From Bacteroidota bacterium (GTDB taxonomy: Bacteria; Bacteroidota; Bacteroidia; Flavobacteriales; Flavobacteriaceae), in the NCBI GenBank assembly GCA_023446155.1, contig JAEXIT010000009.1:62001-126000 (forward strand): a stretch of DNA of 64,000 nucleotides. Reading direction: 5' to 3'. The notes below the pieces were generated by a model. That model made no database searches. It saw nothing but the letters and a program-made list of their open reading frames with translations, and had not been told where the DNA came from. Shown piece after piece: positions 48,760 through 56,810 of this stretch (the stretch's first letter is position 1; every line of letters begins with the position of its first letter). Both the position numbers and the translations under genes were made by a program.

Positions 48760-49604
48760 GATTGACGTTCCAAGTGTTCTATTTTAATTTGCATTACATT
48801 TTCATGTTGGATTTCTTTAAACGAATCGGTCGTGAAAATTTTGGTAAAATATCCGGATAAGGCCTCAAATCCTTTGTTAAAAATGCCATGACTGATGGCA
48901 AGGTAAAGGTTCCCGGCGTTTTTGTTTTTTAGTTCTTCTGCCAAACCTAAAAAAGTGCCGCCGCCGTCGCAAATATCATCTACAATCAGGCAATCTTTAC
49001 CATTCAAATCATTGTCGTATACTTTAAAACCGGAGAGTTTGCCCGTTTTGACATCGCGGCTTTTGGAACATTCCACGACCTCAATGCCACCTAAGGCTTC
49101 CGAAACTTTGTAAATCTTTTTTAAAGCGCCACCATCCGGTGAAATCAGCTTTAAATCGGTATTGATGTATTCGGTGACTTTTTTGATAAAAAGATGGTTG
49201 TCTAGTACTTCGCAATTGTTCAAAAGAGCCGGGGTGACTTCCGAATGCGGATCGTATATTGTTATTTTTTGTAATTGCAGATTGTTGATAATATCGGCAT
49301 ATACTTTTACCGAAAGCGCTTCGCCTTTTATCATAACCCGATCCTGACGTGCCGCCGGGAAATAAGGGATAAAAGCTTCTATTGTTGTAATACCCATTCG
49401 TTTTAACGCGTCCACAGCAATACAAAATAAACCAAGATCGTTAAACGAATTGATCCGTTGCGTGATGATTATAGTTTGGGAGGTATCAAAGTCGGGGTTG
49501 ATTTTTATATGCGGTTCGCCACCTGAAAAAACAAACGACTGATAGGTTAGCGCGTTTGCTGTTCCATATGGTGTAAAGTCCGAAGTTAGATTAAGTGTTT
49601 TCAT
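48756..49604 (-). CDS. Ribose-phosphate pyrophosphokinase, short form
   Basis: Makes PRPP from ribose-5-phosphate and ATP. The start at 49604 (MKTLNLTSD) lies about 20 bp after the -7 box; the longer frame crosses into the operator. At 282 residues it is shorter than housekeeping Prs (about 310), like those in phage and mobile NAD-salvage modules. It shows RQDRVMIKGEALSVKVYA and the PRPP loop VDDICDGGGTF. It is the first gene after nrtR and can feed nadV; ribose-5-phosphate from ADP-ribose could be recycled. Confidence 0.93.
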   Translation of the reverse strand: MKTLNLTSDFTPYGTANALTYQSFVFSGGEPHIKINPDFDTSQTIIITQRINSFNDLGLFCIAVDALKRMGITTIEAFIPYFPAARQDRVMIKGEALSVKVYADIINNLQLQKITIYDPHSEVTPALLNNCEVLDNHLFIKKVTEYINTDLKLISPDGGALKKIYKVSEALGGIEVVECSKSRDVKTGKLSGFKVYDNDLNGKDCLIVDDICDGGGTFLGLAEELKNKNAGNLYLAISHGIFNKGFEALSGYFTKIFTTDSFKEIQHENVMQIKIEHLERQS

Positions 49605-49608
49605 GTTT

Positions 49609-49678
49609 GTGTTATTTTTACGCAAAGTTAAAGTAAAATTATGATTCAGGAAAATAATATGTGTAAAAAATACGCAAA
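49609..49678 (-). promoter_or_regulatory. Promoter and tandem operator of the NAD/ADP-ribose operon
   Basis: Two related 18-mers, GTGTTATTTTTACGCAAA (49609-49626) and GTGTAAAAAATACGCAAA (49661-49678), lie 52 bp apart, about five helical turns, and bracket the minus-strand -7 box TAACTTTG (49623-49630). Copy two is a near-palindrome (TGTGTA-N5-TACGCA). They are good candidates for NrtR sites, but I have not matched them to a known NrtR motif. Confidence 0.55.
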
Positions 49679-49729
49679 TTAATGCTGTAAAATTTGTATA
49701 AAGGATTTACAGTGTTTATTTTTAGGGTG

Positions 49730-50428
49730 TTAGCTAAATTTTATTTCGAAATGAAATCCGTTTAATTCGAGTTCCCGGTATTTTTTTTCGTTGAATTTGA
49801 AAAGTTTAGCCGGACGACCGCTTTTTACGGAAACGATTTTATCGGTTTCGTCAATGATGCCAAATCCGAGTATTTTCTTTCGGAAATTACGACGATCGAT
49901 GTTTTTTTCGAGTAGGGTGGTGTATAGGTTTTCCAATTCGGAAAAAAGAAATTCGGTTCCCAACAGGTCAAATCCAATGGGTTGATAGGTGAGTTTGTTT
50001 TTTAAACGGGAAAAAGCCGTGTTGATTATTTCACGATGATCATAAGCCAGATCCGGGAGCTTGTCAATCGGAAACCACTTCGCTTTTTCAGCATCGGTGT
50101 TGGTCGTGGTGGTTAGTGTTAATTTGGAAGGATCAACCAGTGCAAAATAGGCCACTGAAACTACCCGAAATCGCGGATCGCGATCAATTTTGTCGCCAAA
50201 AGTATAGAGTTGTTCCAGGTAGTTGACGGTGATTCCGGTTTCCTCCCGTAGTTCGCGGGTTACTGCAGCGGTTAAGGATTCGTCGTTTAAAACAAAACCT
50301 CCGGGTAAGCACCATGAATTTTTGGTATCGCCAAATTTTTGTTTGACCAAAAGAACAAAAAGCTGGTTTTTCTCATAACCAAACACAATGGCATCCACTG
50401 CAATTTTTATATTTTGAATAATAGACAT
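49730..50428 (-). CDS. nrtR: NrtR-type Nudix transcriptional regulator of NAD metabolism
   Basis: 232 residues: an N-terminal Nudix domain and a C-terminal winged helix, the NrtR layout. The Nudix box is complete (GGFVLNDE ... RELREETG), which often differs in pure regulators, so hydrolysis of ADP-ribose remains possible. The C-terminal half has the LTYQPIGFDLLGTEF start and GRPAKLFKFNE wing. NrtR represses NAD genes and is released by ADP-ribose-type ligands. Being 126 bp upstream of the operon makes it the obvious regulator, fed by the operon's own ADP-ribose hydrolases. Confidence 0.93.
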   Translation of the reverse strand: MSIIQNIKIAVDAIVFGYEKNQLFVLLVKQKFGDTKNSWCLPGGFVLNDESLTAAVTRELREETGITVNYLEQLYTFGDKIDRDPRFRVVSVAYFALVDPSKLTLTTTTNTDAEKAKWFPIDKLPDLAYDHREIINTAFSRLKNKLTYQPIGFDLLGTEFLFSELENLYTTLLEKNIDRRNFRKKILGFGIIDETDKIVSVKSGRPAKLFKFNEKKYRELELNGFHFEIKFS

Positions 50429-50480
50429 TTTGTTCTTTTAGGTGATGATGTAAAAATAAGCTATTTAGGCGAATCTTTTC

Positions 50481-52334
50481 TTATTCCATTTTAGCACTCA
50501 GCTCAAACCAGCGTTCTTCCCTTTCTTCCAATTGGGTGATGATTTGCTGTAGTTCGTTGGCTTTGGCCGAAATGTCGTTGTCGGACACTTTACCATCGGA
50601 AAAAAGCTTTTCGATTTCCGCTTTTTTGAATTCCAGATCTTTGATCTCGCGTTCTATTTTCTGAAATTCTTTTTGTTCGTTAAACGTAAGACCTTGTTTG
50701 ACTTGGTTTTGTTTCCAGTTGACTTTCTCTTTCGCTTCTTCTTTTTCGGGTTCGGCACTATCTTCATACGATCTGAAATCGGAATAATTTCCTGGGAAAT
50801 CCTCGATTATCCCTTGTCCGCGGAATACAAACAAGTGATCCACGATTTTATCCATAAAGTAACGGTCGTGCGAAACTACCAATAAACAACCCGGATAATC
50901 CAACAGGAAGTTTTCCAGTACGTTTAGCGTTACGATATCCAAATCGTTTGTAGGCTCATCGAGAATCAGGAAATTTGGATTCTGAATTAAAACGGTACAC
51001 AGGTACAAACGCTTTAGTTCACCACCACTTAGTTTTTCAACGTAATCGTGTTGCTTTTTACGGTCAAACAGGAAACGTTCCAGTAATTGTCCGGCCGAAA
51101 TGCTACGTCCTTTGGTCAATGGAATGTATTCGCCGTATTCTTTAATGATGTCGATGACCTTTTGTTCCGGTTTCGGATTGATACCGCTTTGGGTGTAATA
51201 GCCCACTTTTATCGTTTCACCAATCACCACTTTCCCGTTGTCCGGTTGGATGGTTTGGGTTAGTATGTTTAAAAATGTCGATTTACCGGTTCCGTTTTTT
51301 CCGATAATTCCGATGCGTTCTCCGCGGTTAAACGTATAGTCAAAACCATCCAGAATCACACGGTCGTTGAATTTTTTGGAAACTTTATGGAGTTCGATAA
51401 TTTTGCTCCCCATACGTTCCATATTGATTTCCAGTTCCACCTGATTTTCTTTACGGCGGCTTTGGGCTTTTTCTTTGATCACGTAAAAGTCATCAATCCT
51501 CGATTTGGATTTGGTGGTACGTGCTTTTGGCTGGCGACGCATCCAATCGAGTTCTTTTACAAAAAGATTTTGTGCTTTGTCAATGCTGGCATTTTCGGAG
51601 GCAATTCGTTCCTCTTTTTTCGCCAGATAATAGGAGTAATTACCTTTGTATTGGTATAATTTTCCGTTGTCCAGTTCGATGATTTCGTTACAAACGCGTT
51701 CCAAAAAGAAACGGTCGTGTGTGACCATAAACAAGGTTATGTTTTCTTTGGCAAAATAATTTTCAAGCCATTCGATCATTTCCAGATCCAAATGGTTGGT
51801 TGGCTCATCCAGAATCAATAAATCGGGTTTGTTGATCAGGATAATGGCCAGAGCCAAACGTTTTTTCTGTCCTCCGGAAAGGTTTTTGACTTTCAGTTTC
51901 AGGTCCTCCAGTTTTAATTTGAATAGGATTTGCTTGTACTGAGTCTCAAAATCCCAGGCATTGTGCAAGTCCATTTTTTCAAAAGCTTTCTGGTAGGCTT
52001 CCTCATCCTCCGGATTTTCAAGTGCCTTTTCGTACTGTTCGATTACCTTTAGTATCTCATTGTCGGAAGCGAAAATACTTTCCTCAATCGTTAATTCTTG
52101 TTGTAAACTCGGTTCTTGCGATAAGAAAGCCATCTTGATTTCTTTTCGCATCACAATCTGACCGCTGTCGGGCGTGTCTTCTCCGGTAATGATTTTTAAT
52201 ATCGAGGTCTTTCCCGTTCCGTTTTTGGCTACAAAAGCAATTTTCTGATCTTTGTTGATTCCAAAGGAAAGGTTTTCAAATAAAACGCGCTCTCCAAACG
52301 ACTTGGAAATATTTTCTACTGATAGGTAATTCAC
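50481..52334 (-). CDS. ABC-F family ATPase (Uup-like)
   Basis: 617 residues from the GTG at 52334 (MNYLSVENISKSFG), which fits relatives better than the TTG six codons upstream. Two ABC domains: Walker A AKNGTGKTS and GKNGTGKST, signatures LSGGQKKR and LSGGELKR, ILDEPTNHLD and ILDEPTNDLD. A C-terminal coiled coil (about 545-615) is the Uup-type DNA/ribosome-binding tail. Uup/ABC-F proteins act on ribosomes or DNA, not in transport. Confidence 0.92.
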   Translation of the reverse strand: MNYLSVENISKSFGERVLFENLSFGINKDQKIAFVAKNGTGKTSILKIITGEDTPDSGQIVMRKEIKMAFLSQEPSLQQELTIEESIFASDNEILKVIEQYEKALENPEDEEAYQKAFEKMDLHNAWDFETQYKQILFKLKLEDLKLKVKNLSGGQKKRLALAIILINKPDLLILDEPTNHLDLEMIEWLENYFAKENITLFMVTHDRFFLERVCNEIIELDNGKLYQYKGNYSYYLAKKEERIASENASIDKAQNLFVKELDWMRRQPKARTTKSKSRIDDFYVIKEKAQSRRKENQVELEINMERMGSKIIELHKVSKKFNDRVILDGFDYTFNRGERIGIIGKNGTGKSTFLNILTQTIQPDNGKVVIGETIKVGYYTQSGINPKPEQKVIDIIKEYGEYIPLTKGRSISAGQLLERFLFDRKKQHDYVEKLSGGELKRLYLCTVLIQNPNFLILDEPTNDLDIVTLNVLENFLLDYPGCLLVVSHDRYFMDKIVDHLFVFRGQGIIEDFPGNYSDFRSYEDSAEPEKEEAKEKVNWKQNQVKQGLTFNEQKEFQKIEREIKDLEFKKAEIEKLFSDGKVSDNDISAKANELQQIITQLEEREERWFELSAKME

Positions 52335-52449
52335 GACGGTACTTTTTTGCAAAAGTAAGCTTTATTTATAATTTTCGTTTTGTGAAATTTTTTAGAATGA
52401 TAAAATAAGAAAAGAGCTACTTTTGGGCTCGTTTTAAAGAAAGAGAATA

Positions 52450-52851
52450 ATGAAGTTACGATTGATATCGATTTTTACGATCGCAAGCGGGGCGTTACTG
52501 CTGCAATCGTGTAGTTATGGTACCTATGTAGGTGAGACATTTACACCATTAACGGAGACAATTGAAGCCTGTACAACACCGCCGGAACAGGTGGATTTAT
52601 TTTTTGAAGGGGAAAAAATTGACTTTGATTATGTGAAAATCGGACTCATTCAGGTAGAAGGAGCTAAAGATACACCACAGAGCGAGTTGATCACTAAATT
52701 AAAAAAAGGAGCGCAAAAGAGGTGTGCCGATGCAATTATCGGGATCAAAAAAGTATATCAAACCAGGGAAGAGGGGTTGTTGTTTACCGATGTAAAACCG
52801 ACGGCCTATTCCTCCGAGGTTTTTTATGGGGTGGCGGTACGCAAACGTTAA
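52450..52851 (+). CDS. Hypothetical lipoprotein
   Basis: 133 residues with lipobox LQSC (Cys21). The rest has two predicted strands and CTTPPEQVDLFFEGEK, then KKGAQKRCADAIIGIK; I do not recognise a family, though it recalls small periplasmic proteins with a conserved AdAii core. It is 60 bp upstream of the glycosyltransferase gene in the same direction and may be co-transcribed. The function is unknown. Confidence 0.75.
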   Translation: MKLRLISIFTIASGALLLQSCSYGTYVGETFTPLTETIEACTTPPEQVDLFFEGEKIDFDYVKIGLIQVEGAKDTPQSELITKLKKGAQKRCADAIIGIKKVYQTREEGLLFTDVKPTAYSSEVFYGVAVRKR

Positions 52852-52911
52852 AAAATATTCCCGGAGAAACATACCGGATCATTTTGAACTTTTACTGTTT
52901 ATATTTGTAGC

Positions 52912-54075
52912 ATGCAGTTATCGGTTATTATTCTGAATTACAACGTCCGCTATTTTTTGGAACAATGCGTTTTGAGTGTGCAAAAGGCGTTGCAAAATAT
53001 TGACGCAGAAATTATTGTCGTGGATAATGCTTCGGCAGACGACAGTTGCGCGATGATGCGCGAACGTTTTCCAGAGGTACGGCTTATTGCGAATCCCGAA
53101 AATCTTGGGTTTCCGAAAGGGAATAATATAGGTGTGGCTGAGGCAAAAGGGGAATATGTTTGTATCCTAAATCCGGATACGGTAGTGGCGGAGGATACGT
53201 TTGAAAAAGTCCTTGCTTTTGCGCAAAAACAAACCGATGCAGGAATCATTGGCTGTAAGTTAATCGATGGCACCGGAAATTTTTTGCCGGAATCCAAAAG
53301 AGGCGTGCCAACACCTTGGGTAGCTTTTACTAAAATTACAAGTCTGTATAAAATTTTCCCGAAAACCCGATTGTTCAATCGATACTATGCGCAGCATCTA
53401 AATGAAAATCAGACCGGAAAGGTCGCGATTCTTGTCGGTGCTTTTATGGTGCTAAAACGGGAACTGTACCTCGAAGTCGGCGGATTTGATGAGGATTGTT
53501 TTATGTATTCCGACGATATCGATTTGTCGTATCTGGTGCTGAAAACCGGAAAATTCAATTACTATTTTCACGAAACCACGGTGGTCCATTATAAAGGAGA
53601 AAGCACGGTAAAAGACGGAACCTATATGAAGCGGTTCCGGGAAGCCATGCAGTTTTTTTACCGGAAACATTTTAAAGCCTCGTTTTTCTTTACTGTATTT
53701 ATGGAAATCGGAACCTTTGCTTTTGCATTGTTTAAGAAAAAGCAGACCGGTGTTAAAAAACCGATCGAAACGGAGGTGTATTGCTTGTTTTCCAAGGATG
53801 TGGAGCTAAAAGAAAAATTAGCAAAGCAGTTGCAAAAAAAGCTTTATTGGAATAAAGATATTAATGAAAATGCGTTATTTTCGCAATCGGATTTTAAAGG
53901 GAAGCAAATGGAAATCCTGTTGGATAATAACAGTTTTAGTTTCCGTGAAATCATCGCTTTTTTAGAGCGTAATAAAGATGCGAAGTTTCGCTATAGAATC
54001 ATCCCGGGAGGTAGTGCGTTCTGGATCGGAAGTGACAGTAGTAACGATCGGGGTGAGGTGGTAAAAATTAAATAA
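52912..54075 (+). CDS. Family 2 glycosyltransferase
   Basis: 387 residues. The GT-A fold is shown by LSVIILNYNVRYFLEQCV, IIVVDNASADDS, the metal-binding YVCILNPDTVV and MYSDDIDLSYLV (catalytic-base region). The N-terminal about 240 residues are the catalytic domain of the rhamnosyltransferase-like type; the C-terminal 130 residues are less conserved, starting with a hydrophobic stretch (about 255-275) that may tether it to the membrane. The glycan it builds is unknown. Confidence 0.9.
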   Translation: MQLSVIILNYNVRYFLEQCVLSVQKALQNIDAEIIVVDNASADDSCAMMRERFPEVRLIANPENLGFPKGNNIGVAEAKGEYVCILNPDTVVAEDTFEKVLAFAQKQTDAGIIGCKLIDGTGNFLPESKRGVPTPWVAFTKITSLYKIFPKTRLFNRYYAQHLNENQTGKVAILVGAFMVLKRELYLEVGGFDEDCFMYSDDIDLSYLVLKTGKFNYYFHETTVVHYKGESTVKDGTYMKRFREAMQFFYRKHFKASFFFTVFMEIGTFAFALFKKKQTGVKKPIETEVYCLFSKDVELKEKLAKQLQKKLYWNKDINENALFSQSDFKGKQMEILLDNNSFSFREIIAFLERNKDAKFRYRIIPGGSAFWIGSDSSNDRGEVVKIK

Positions 54076-54113
54076 TAATTGCGTTTTGTGGAATAATAAA
54101 TCGAAATAAATAG

Positions 54114-54121
54114 TAATTTTG
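54114..54121 (+). promoter_or_regulatory. -7 box (TAATTTTG) for the E2 gene
   Basis: A perfect TAnnTTTG about 37 bp upstream of the start codon. Confidence 0.5.
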
Positions 54122-54158
54122 CAAAGCGAATAAAGAAAAACAACTTTAGTTTAAAGAT

Positions 54159-55460
54159 ATGGCAAGGTTTGAATTAAAACTGCCCAAAATGGGAGAAAGT
54201 GTTGCTGAGGCAACGATAACCAACTGGTTGAAAAACGTAGGGGAGACTATCGAAGCGGATGAAGCGGTGTTGGAAATCGCTACCGATAAAGTAGATAGTG
54301 AGGTACCATCGGAGGTTTCCGGTACGTTAACGGAAATTCTTTTTAATGTAGACGATGTGGTAAAAGTTGGTCAGACAATAGCCATTATCGAAACAGAAGG
54401 TGGTGCGGTAGCAGCTCCAAAAGCGGAAGCAACTCCAGCTGTAGTAGCAGAAGTAGCGAAAACGGTTGAAGTAGCGGCGGCAGTATCGGCTCCTGCTGAT
54501 TTTTCAGGATCGGATAAGTTTTTCTCGCCATTAGTGAAAAATATCGCTAAAGAAGAAGGGGTGTCGGTTGCCGAATTGGAAGCAATCAACGGTACCGGAA
54601 AAGACGGACGCGTTACGAAAAACGATATTCTGGAGTATGTTAAAAACAGAGGAAATCAGCCAGTAGCGGCTCCTGCAGTAGTTGAGGCTCCTAAAGCAGC
54701 AGCGCCACAGGCAGCAACTTCAACGAAAGCGGTTCCGGTTTCGGTTAACGGTGGTGATGAAATCGTAGAAATGGACAGAATGCGTAAGCTGATCTCCGGT
54801 TATATGGTACAATCCAAACAAACTTCGGCGCACGTACAGTCGTTTATCGAAGTGGATGTGACCAATATCGTAAAATGGAGAGATAAAGTTAAAAATGCTT
54901 TCGAAAAACGCGAAGGTGAAAAACTAACGTTTACGCCAATCTTTATGGAAGCAGTAGCAAAAGCGTTACGCGACTTCCCGGGAATGAATATTTCGGTAGA
55001 TGGTGATTATATCATCAAAAAGAAAAATATTAACTTAGGTATGGCAGCAGCTTTACCAAATGGAAACCTTATTGTTCCGGTTATCAAAAATGCCGATCAG
55101 TTAAATCTGGTTGGAATGGCGAAAGCGGTAAACGATTTAGGAAACCGTGCAAAAGCGGGGAAATTGAAACCGGACGATACCCAAGGAGGTACCTATACGG
55201 TAACCAATGTTGGAACGTTCGGAAGTGTTTTCGGAACACCGATTATCAACCAGCCGCAAGTAGGTATCTTAGCATTGGGAGCGATCCGAAAAGTGCCTGC
55301 GGTTATCGAAACTCCGGAAGGTGATTTTATCGGAATCCGTCAGAAAATGTTCTTATCGCACAGTTATGACCACCGAGTGGTGGATGGTGCGTTAGGAGGA
55401 AGCTTCGTAAAACGCGTTGCCGATTACCTGGAAGCATGGGATATCAACAGAGATATTTAA
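54159..55460 (+). CDS. 2-oxo acid dehydrogenase dihydrolipoyl acyltransferase (E2)
   Basis: 433 residues in the E2 order: lipoyl domain (1-78, lipoyl-lysine Lys44 in ATDKVDSEV), an Ala/Pro/Val-rich linker, peripheral-subunit-binding domain (about 120-158), a second linker, and the catalytic acyltransferase domain with His405/Asp409 in HRVVDG. It transfers the acyl group from lipoate to CoA. Its substrate (succinyl, acetyl or branched-chain) cannot be fixed; no E1 or E3 gene is next to it, and the single lipoyl domain favours the 2-oxoglutarate or branched-chain type. Confidence 0.93.
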   Translation: MARFELKLPKMGESVAEATITNWLKNVGETIEADEAVLEIATDKVDSEVPSEVSGTLTEILFNVDDVVKVGQTIAIIETEGGAVAAPKAEATPAVVAEVAKTVEVAAAVSAPADFSGSDKFFSPLVKNIAKEEGVSVAELEAINGTGKDGRVTKNDILEYVKNRGNQPVAAPAVVEAPKAAAPQAATSTKAVPVSVNGGDEIVEMDRMRKLISGYMVQSKQTSAHVQSFIEVDVTNIVKWRDKVKNAFEKREGEKLTFTPIFMEAVAKALRDFPGMNISVDGDYIIKKKNINLGMAAALPNGNLIVPVIKNADQLNLVGMAKAVNDLGNRAKAGKLKPDDTQGGTYTVTNVGTFGSVFGTPIINQPQVGILALGAIRKVPAVIETPEGDFIGIRQKMFLSHSYDHRVVDGALGGSFVKRVADYLEAWDINRDI

Positions 55461-55477
55461 TAAAATACGATTATACT

Positions 55478-55511
55478 AAAAGCCCCGAAATCTATTTTTC
55501 GGGGCTTTTTA
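55478..55511. terminator. Bidirectional terminator between the E2 gene and the WYL gene
   Basis: AAAAGCCCCGAAA and TTTCGGGGCTTTT pair with A- and T-runs. Confidence 0.88.
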
Positions 55512-56523
55512 ATTCGTCATAGCGTTGATTGGCCTTTTCCAATCGGCGTTTGATGGTGCGTGCCAGTATTTTTGGTGCCAGCACTTTTACGTTTTCTCCA
55601 AAACCCAATATTTCCCGTTCCAATTCAAAATTCAAAACAACATCTATACGAATGATTAGCCCTTTTTCGTCTTCACTAAGGATTTGCTGTGAAGTATGTA
55701 ACGGCTTGGTCTTTACATACGGACTATTATAAGGGTCGAATTGTAAAATGACCCGATGGGCTCTGTCTTTCTGGGTTTTGGTTACGCCGATAGCGTCTTC
55801 AAAGTAGCGTTCGAAATCAATTCCTTCGTACGGAATATACAGTTCTTTGGATAAGGTATAAAAAGCCTCGATACGATCCAGTGCCAAGGTAACCAATGTC
55901 GTTCCTTTTTTGGGTTTCGTAATTAAAAACCATCGGTTTCGGTATTCTTTTAAAAGATACGGATGGTAGATATCCTGTCGGGATTCTTTGGCTCTAAACG
56001 AACGGTATTCGATTAATAAGGGTGTCTGGTTTAGAATGGCCTGGTATATAGGTGTTAAATGTTCAATTCCTTTTAATTGAGCATTGCTCTCAAATTGGAT
56101 GTAGTTTTTGGTTTTGTCAGACGATTTATAGAGGTTGTTCTCCAAACGTGCAATCATCCCACTCATTTCGTCAAAATAATTAAACCCGTTAAACTGTTTT
56201 AACAGCGCGACGATTTCTTTCATCTTTTCCATATCCGCATCATTAATCGGCGAGTTGGTAATGCTGAATTGTTCGTCTTCGTACGAATAATATTTCCGAT
56301 CGGTAACTACAATCGGTGCGTTATAGCCTAAGCGATCACTGCGCATCATCTGAATGTCCCCCTGAATGGTTCTTTTGCTGATACCGGTACTAATGCCTTC
56401 ATATTCGTATAGTGCATCGGCCACTTTTTCGATCAGATCGTCCAGCGTCCATTTCCGGAATCGGTTGCGTAAACAATTATCTATGGTTTTATAGCGGATT
56501 AAAGCGAGTTTGTTCGTTGCCAT
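55492..56523 (-). CDS. WYL-domain transcriptional regulator
   Basis: 343 residues: an N-terminal winged helix (about 1-75, DLIEKVADALYEYEGISTGISKRTIQGDIQMM), then a WYL domain (about 160-245, QTPLLIEYRSF ... YHPYLLKEYRNRWFLITKPK) and a C-terminal WCX-like region. WYL proteins bind nucleic acids or nucleotides and control DNA-damage, defence and RNA-repair genes. It is divergent from rsr, and both promoters carry the same inverted 19-bp sequence, so it likely controls the Rsr/Y-RNA/RtcB operon and itself. Confidence 0.92.
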   Translation of the reverse strand: MATNKLALIRYKTIDNCLRNRFRKWTLDDLIEKVADALYEYEGISTGISKRTIQGDIQMMRSDRLGYNAPIVVTDRKYYSYEDEQFSITNSPINDADMEKMKEIVALLKQFNGFNYFDEMSGMIARLENNLYKSSDKTKNYIQFESNAQLKGIEHLTPIYQAILNQTPLLIEYRSFRAKESRQDIYHPYLLKEYRNRWFLITKPKKGTTLVTLALDRIEAFYTLSKELYIPYEGIDFERYFEDAIGVTKTQKDRAHRVILQFDPYNSPYVKTKPLHTSQQILSEDEKGLIIRIDVVLNFELEREILGFGENVKVLAPKILARTIKRRLEKANQRYDELKSPEK

Positions 56524-56582
56524 TTCAATAAGAAATTAAAGGTTTGATCAAATAACGACTGGATTGGGTTGTGATTGTAAAG

Positions 56583-56747
56583 CAAAGATAGTATTTATTG
56601 CGCAATGTATTTGCGTAGTTTTCTTTTTTGGATATAAAATATAATTTTTTTTACTATTTTATTATTTGAAAATGAGTTGTTTGCAAAATAATTGATAAAA
56701 AATAGTTTACTACGCAAATACATTGCGTACTAAGGTGGTCATCTTTG
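56583..56747. promoter_or_regulatory. Divergent WYL/rsr promoters with paired inverted operators
   Basis: CGCAATGTATTTGCGTAGT (56601-56619) and its exact reverse complement (56709-56727) lie 108 bp apart. Copy one overlaps the -33 region of the minus promoter (TATCTTTG, minus, 56583-56590). Copy two overlaps the -33 region of the plus promoter (CATCTTTG, 56740-56747). Copy two also contains the palindrome TACGCAA-N5-TTGCGTA. The region between is very AT-rich, allowing looping. Confidence 0.75.
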
Positions 56748-56810
56748 CAATGTCAGGATAACACAACAATCCTGTTACAAAAACGAAGTGTAACAACTAA
56801 AAGTAAAACG

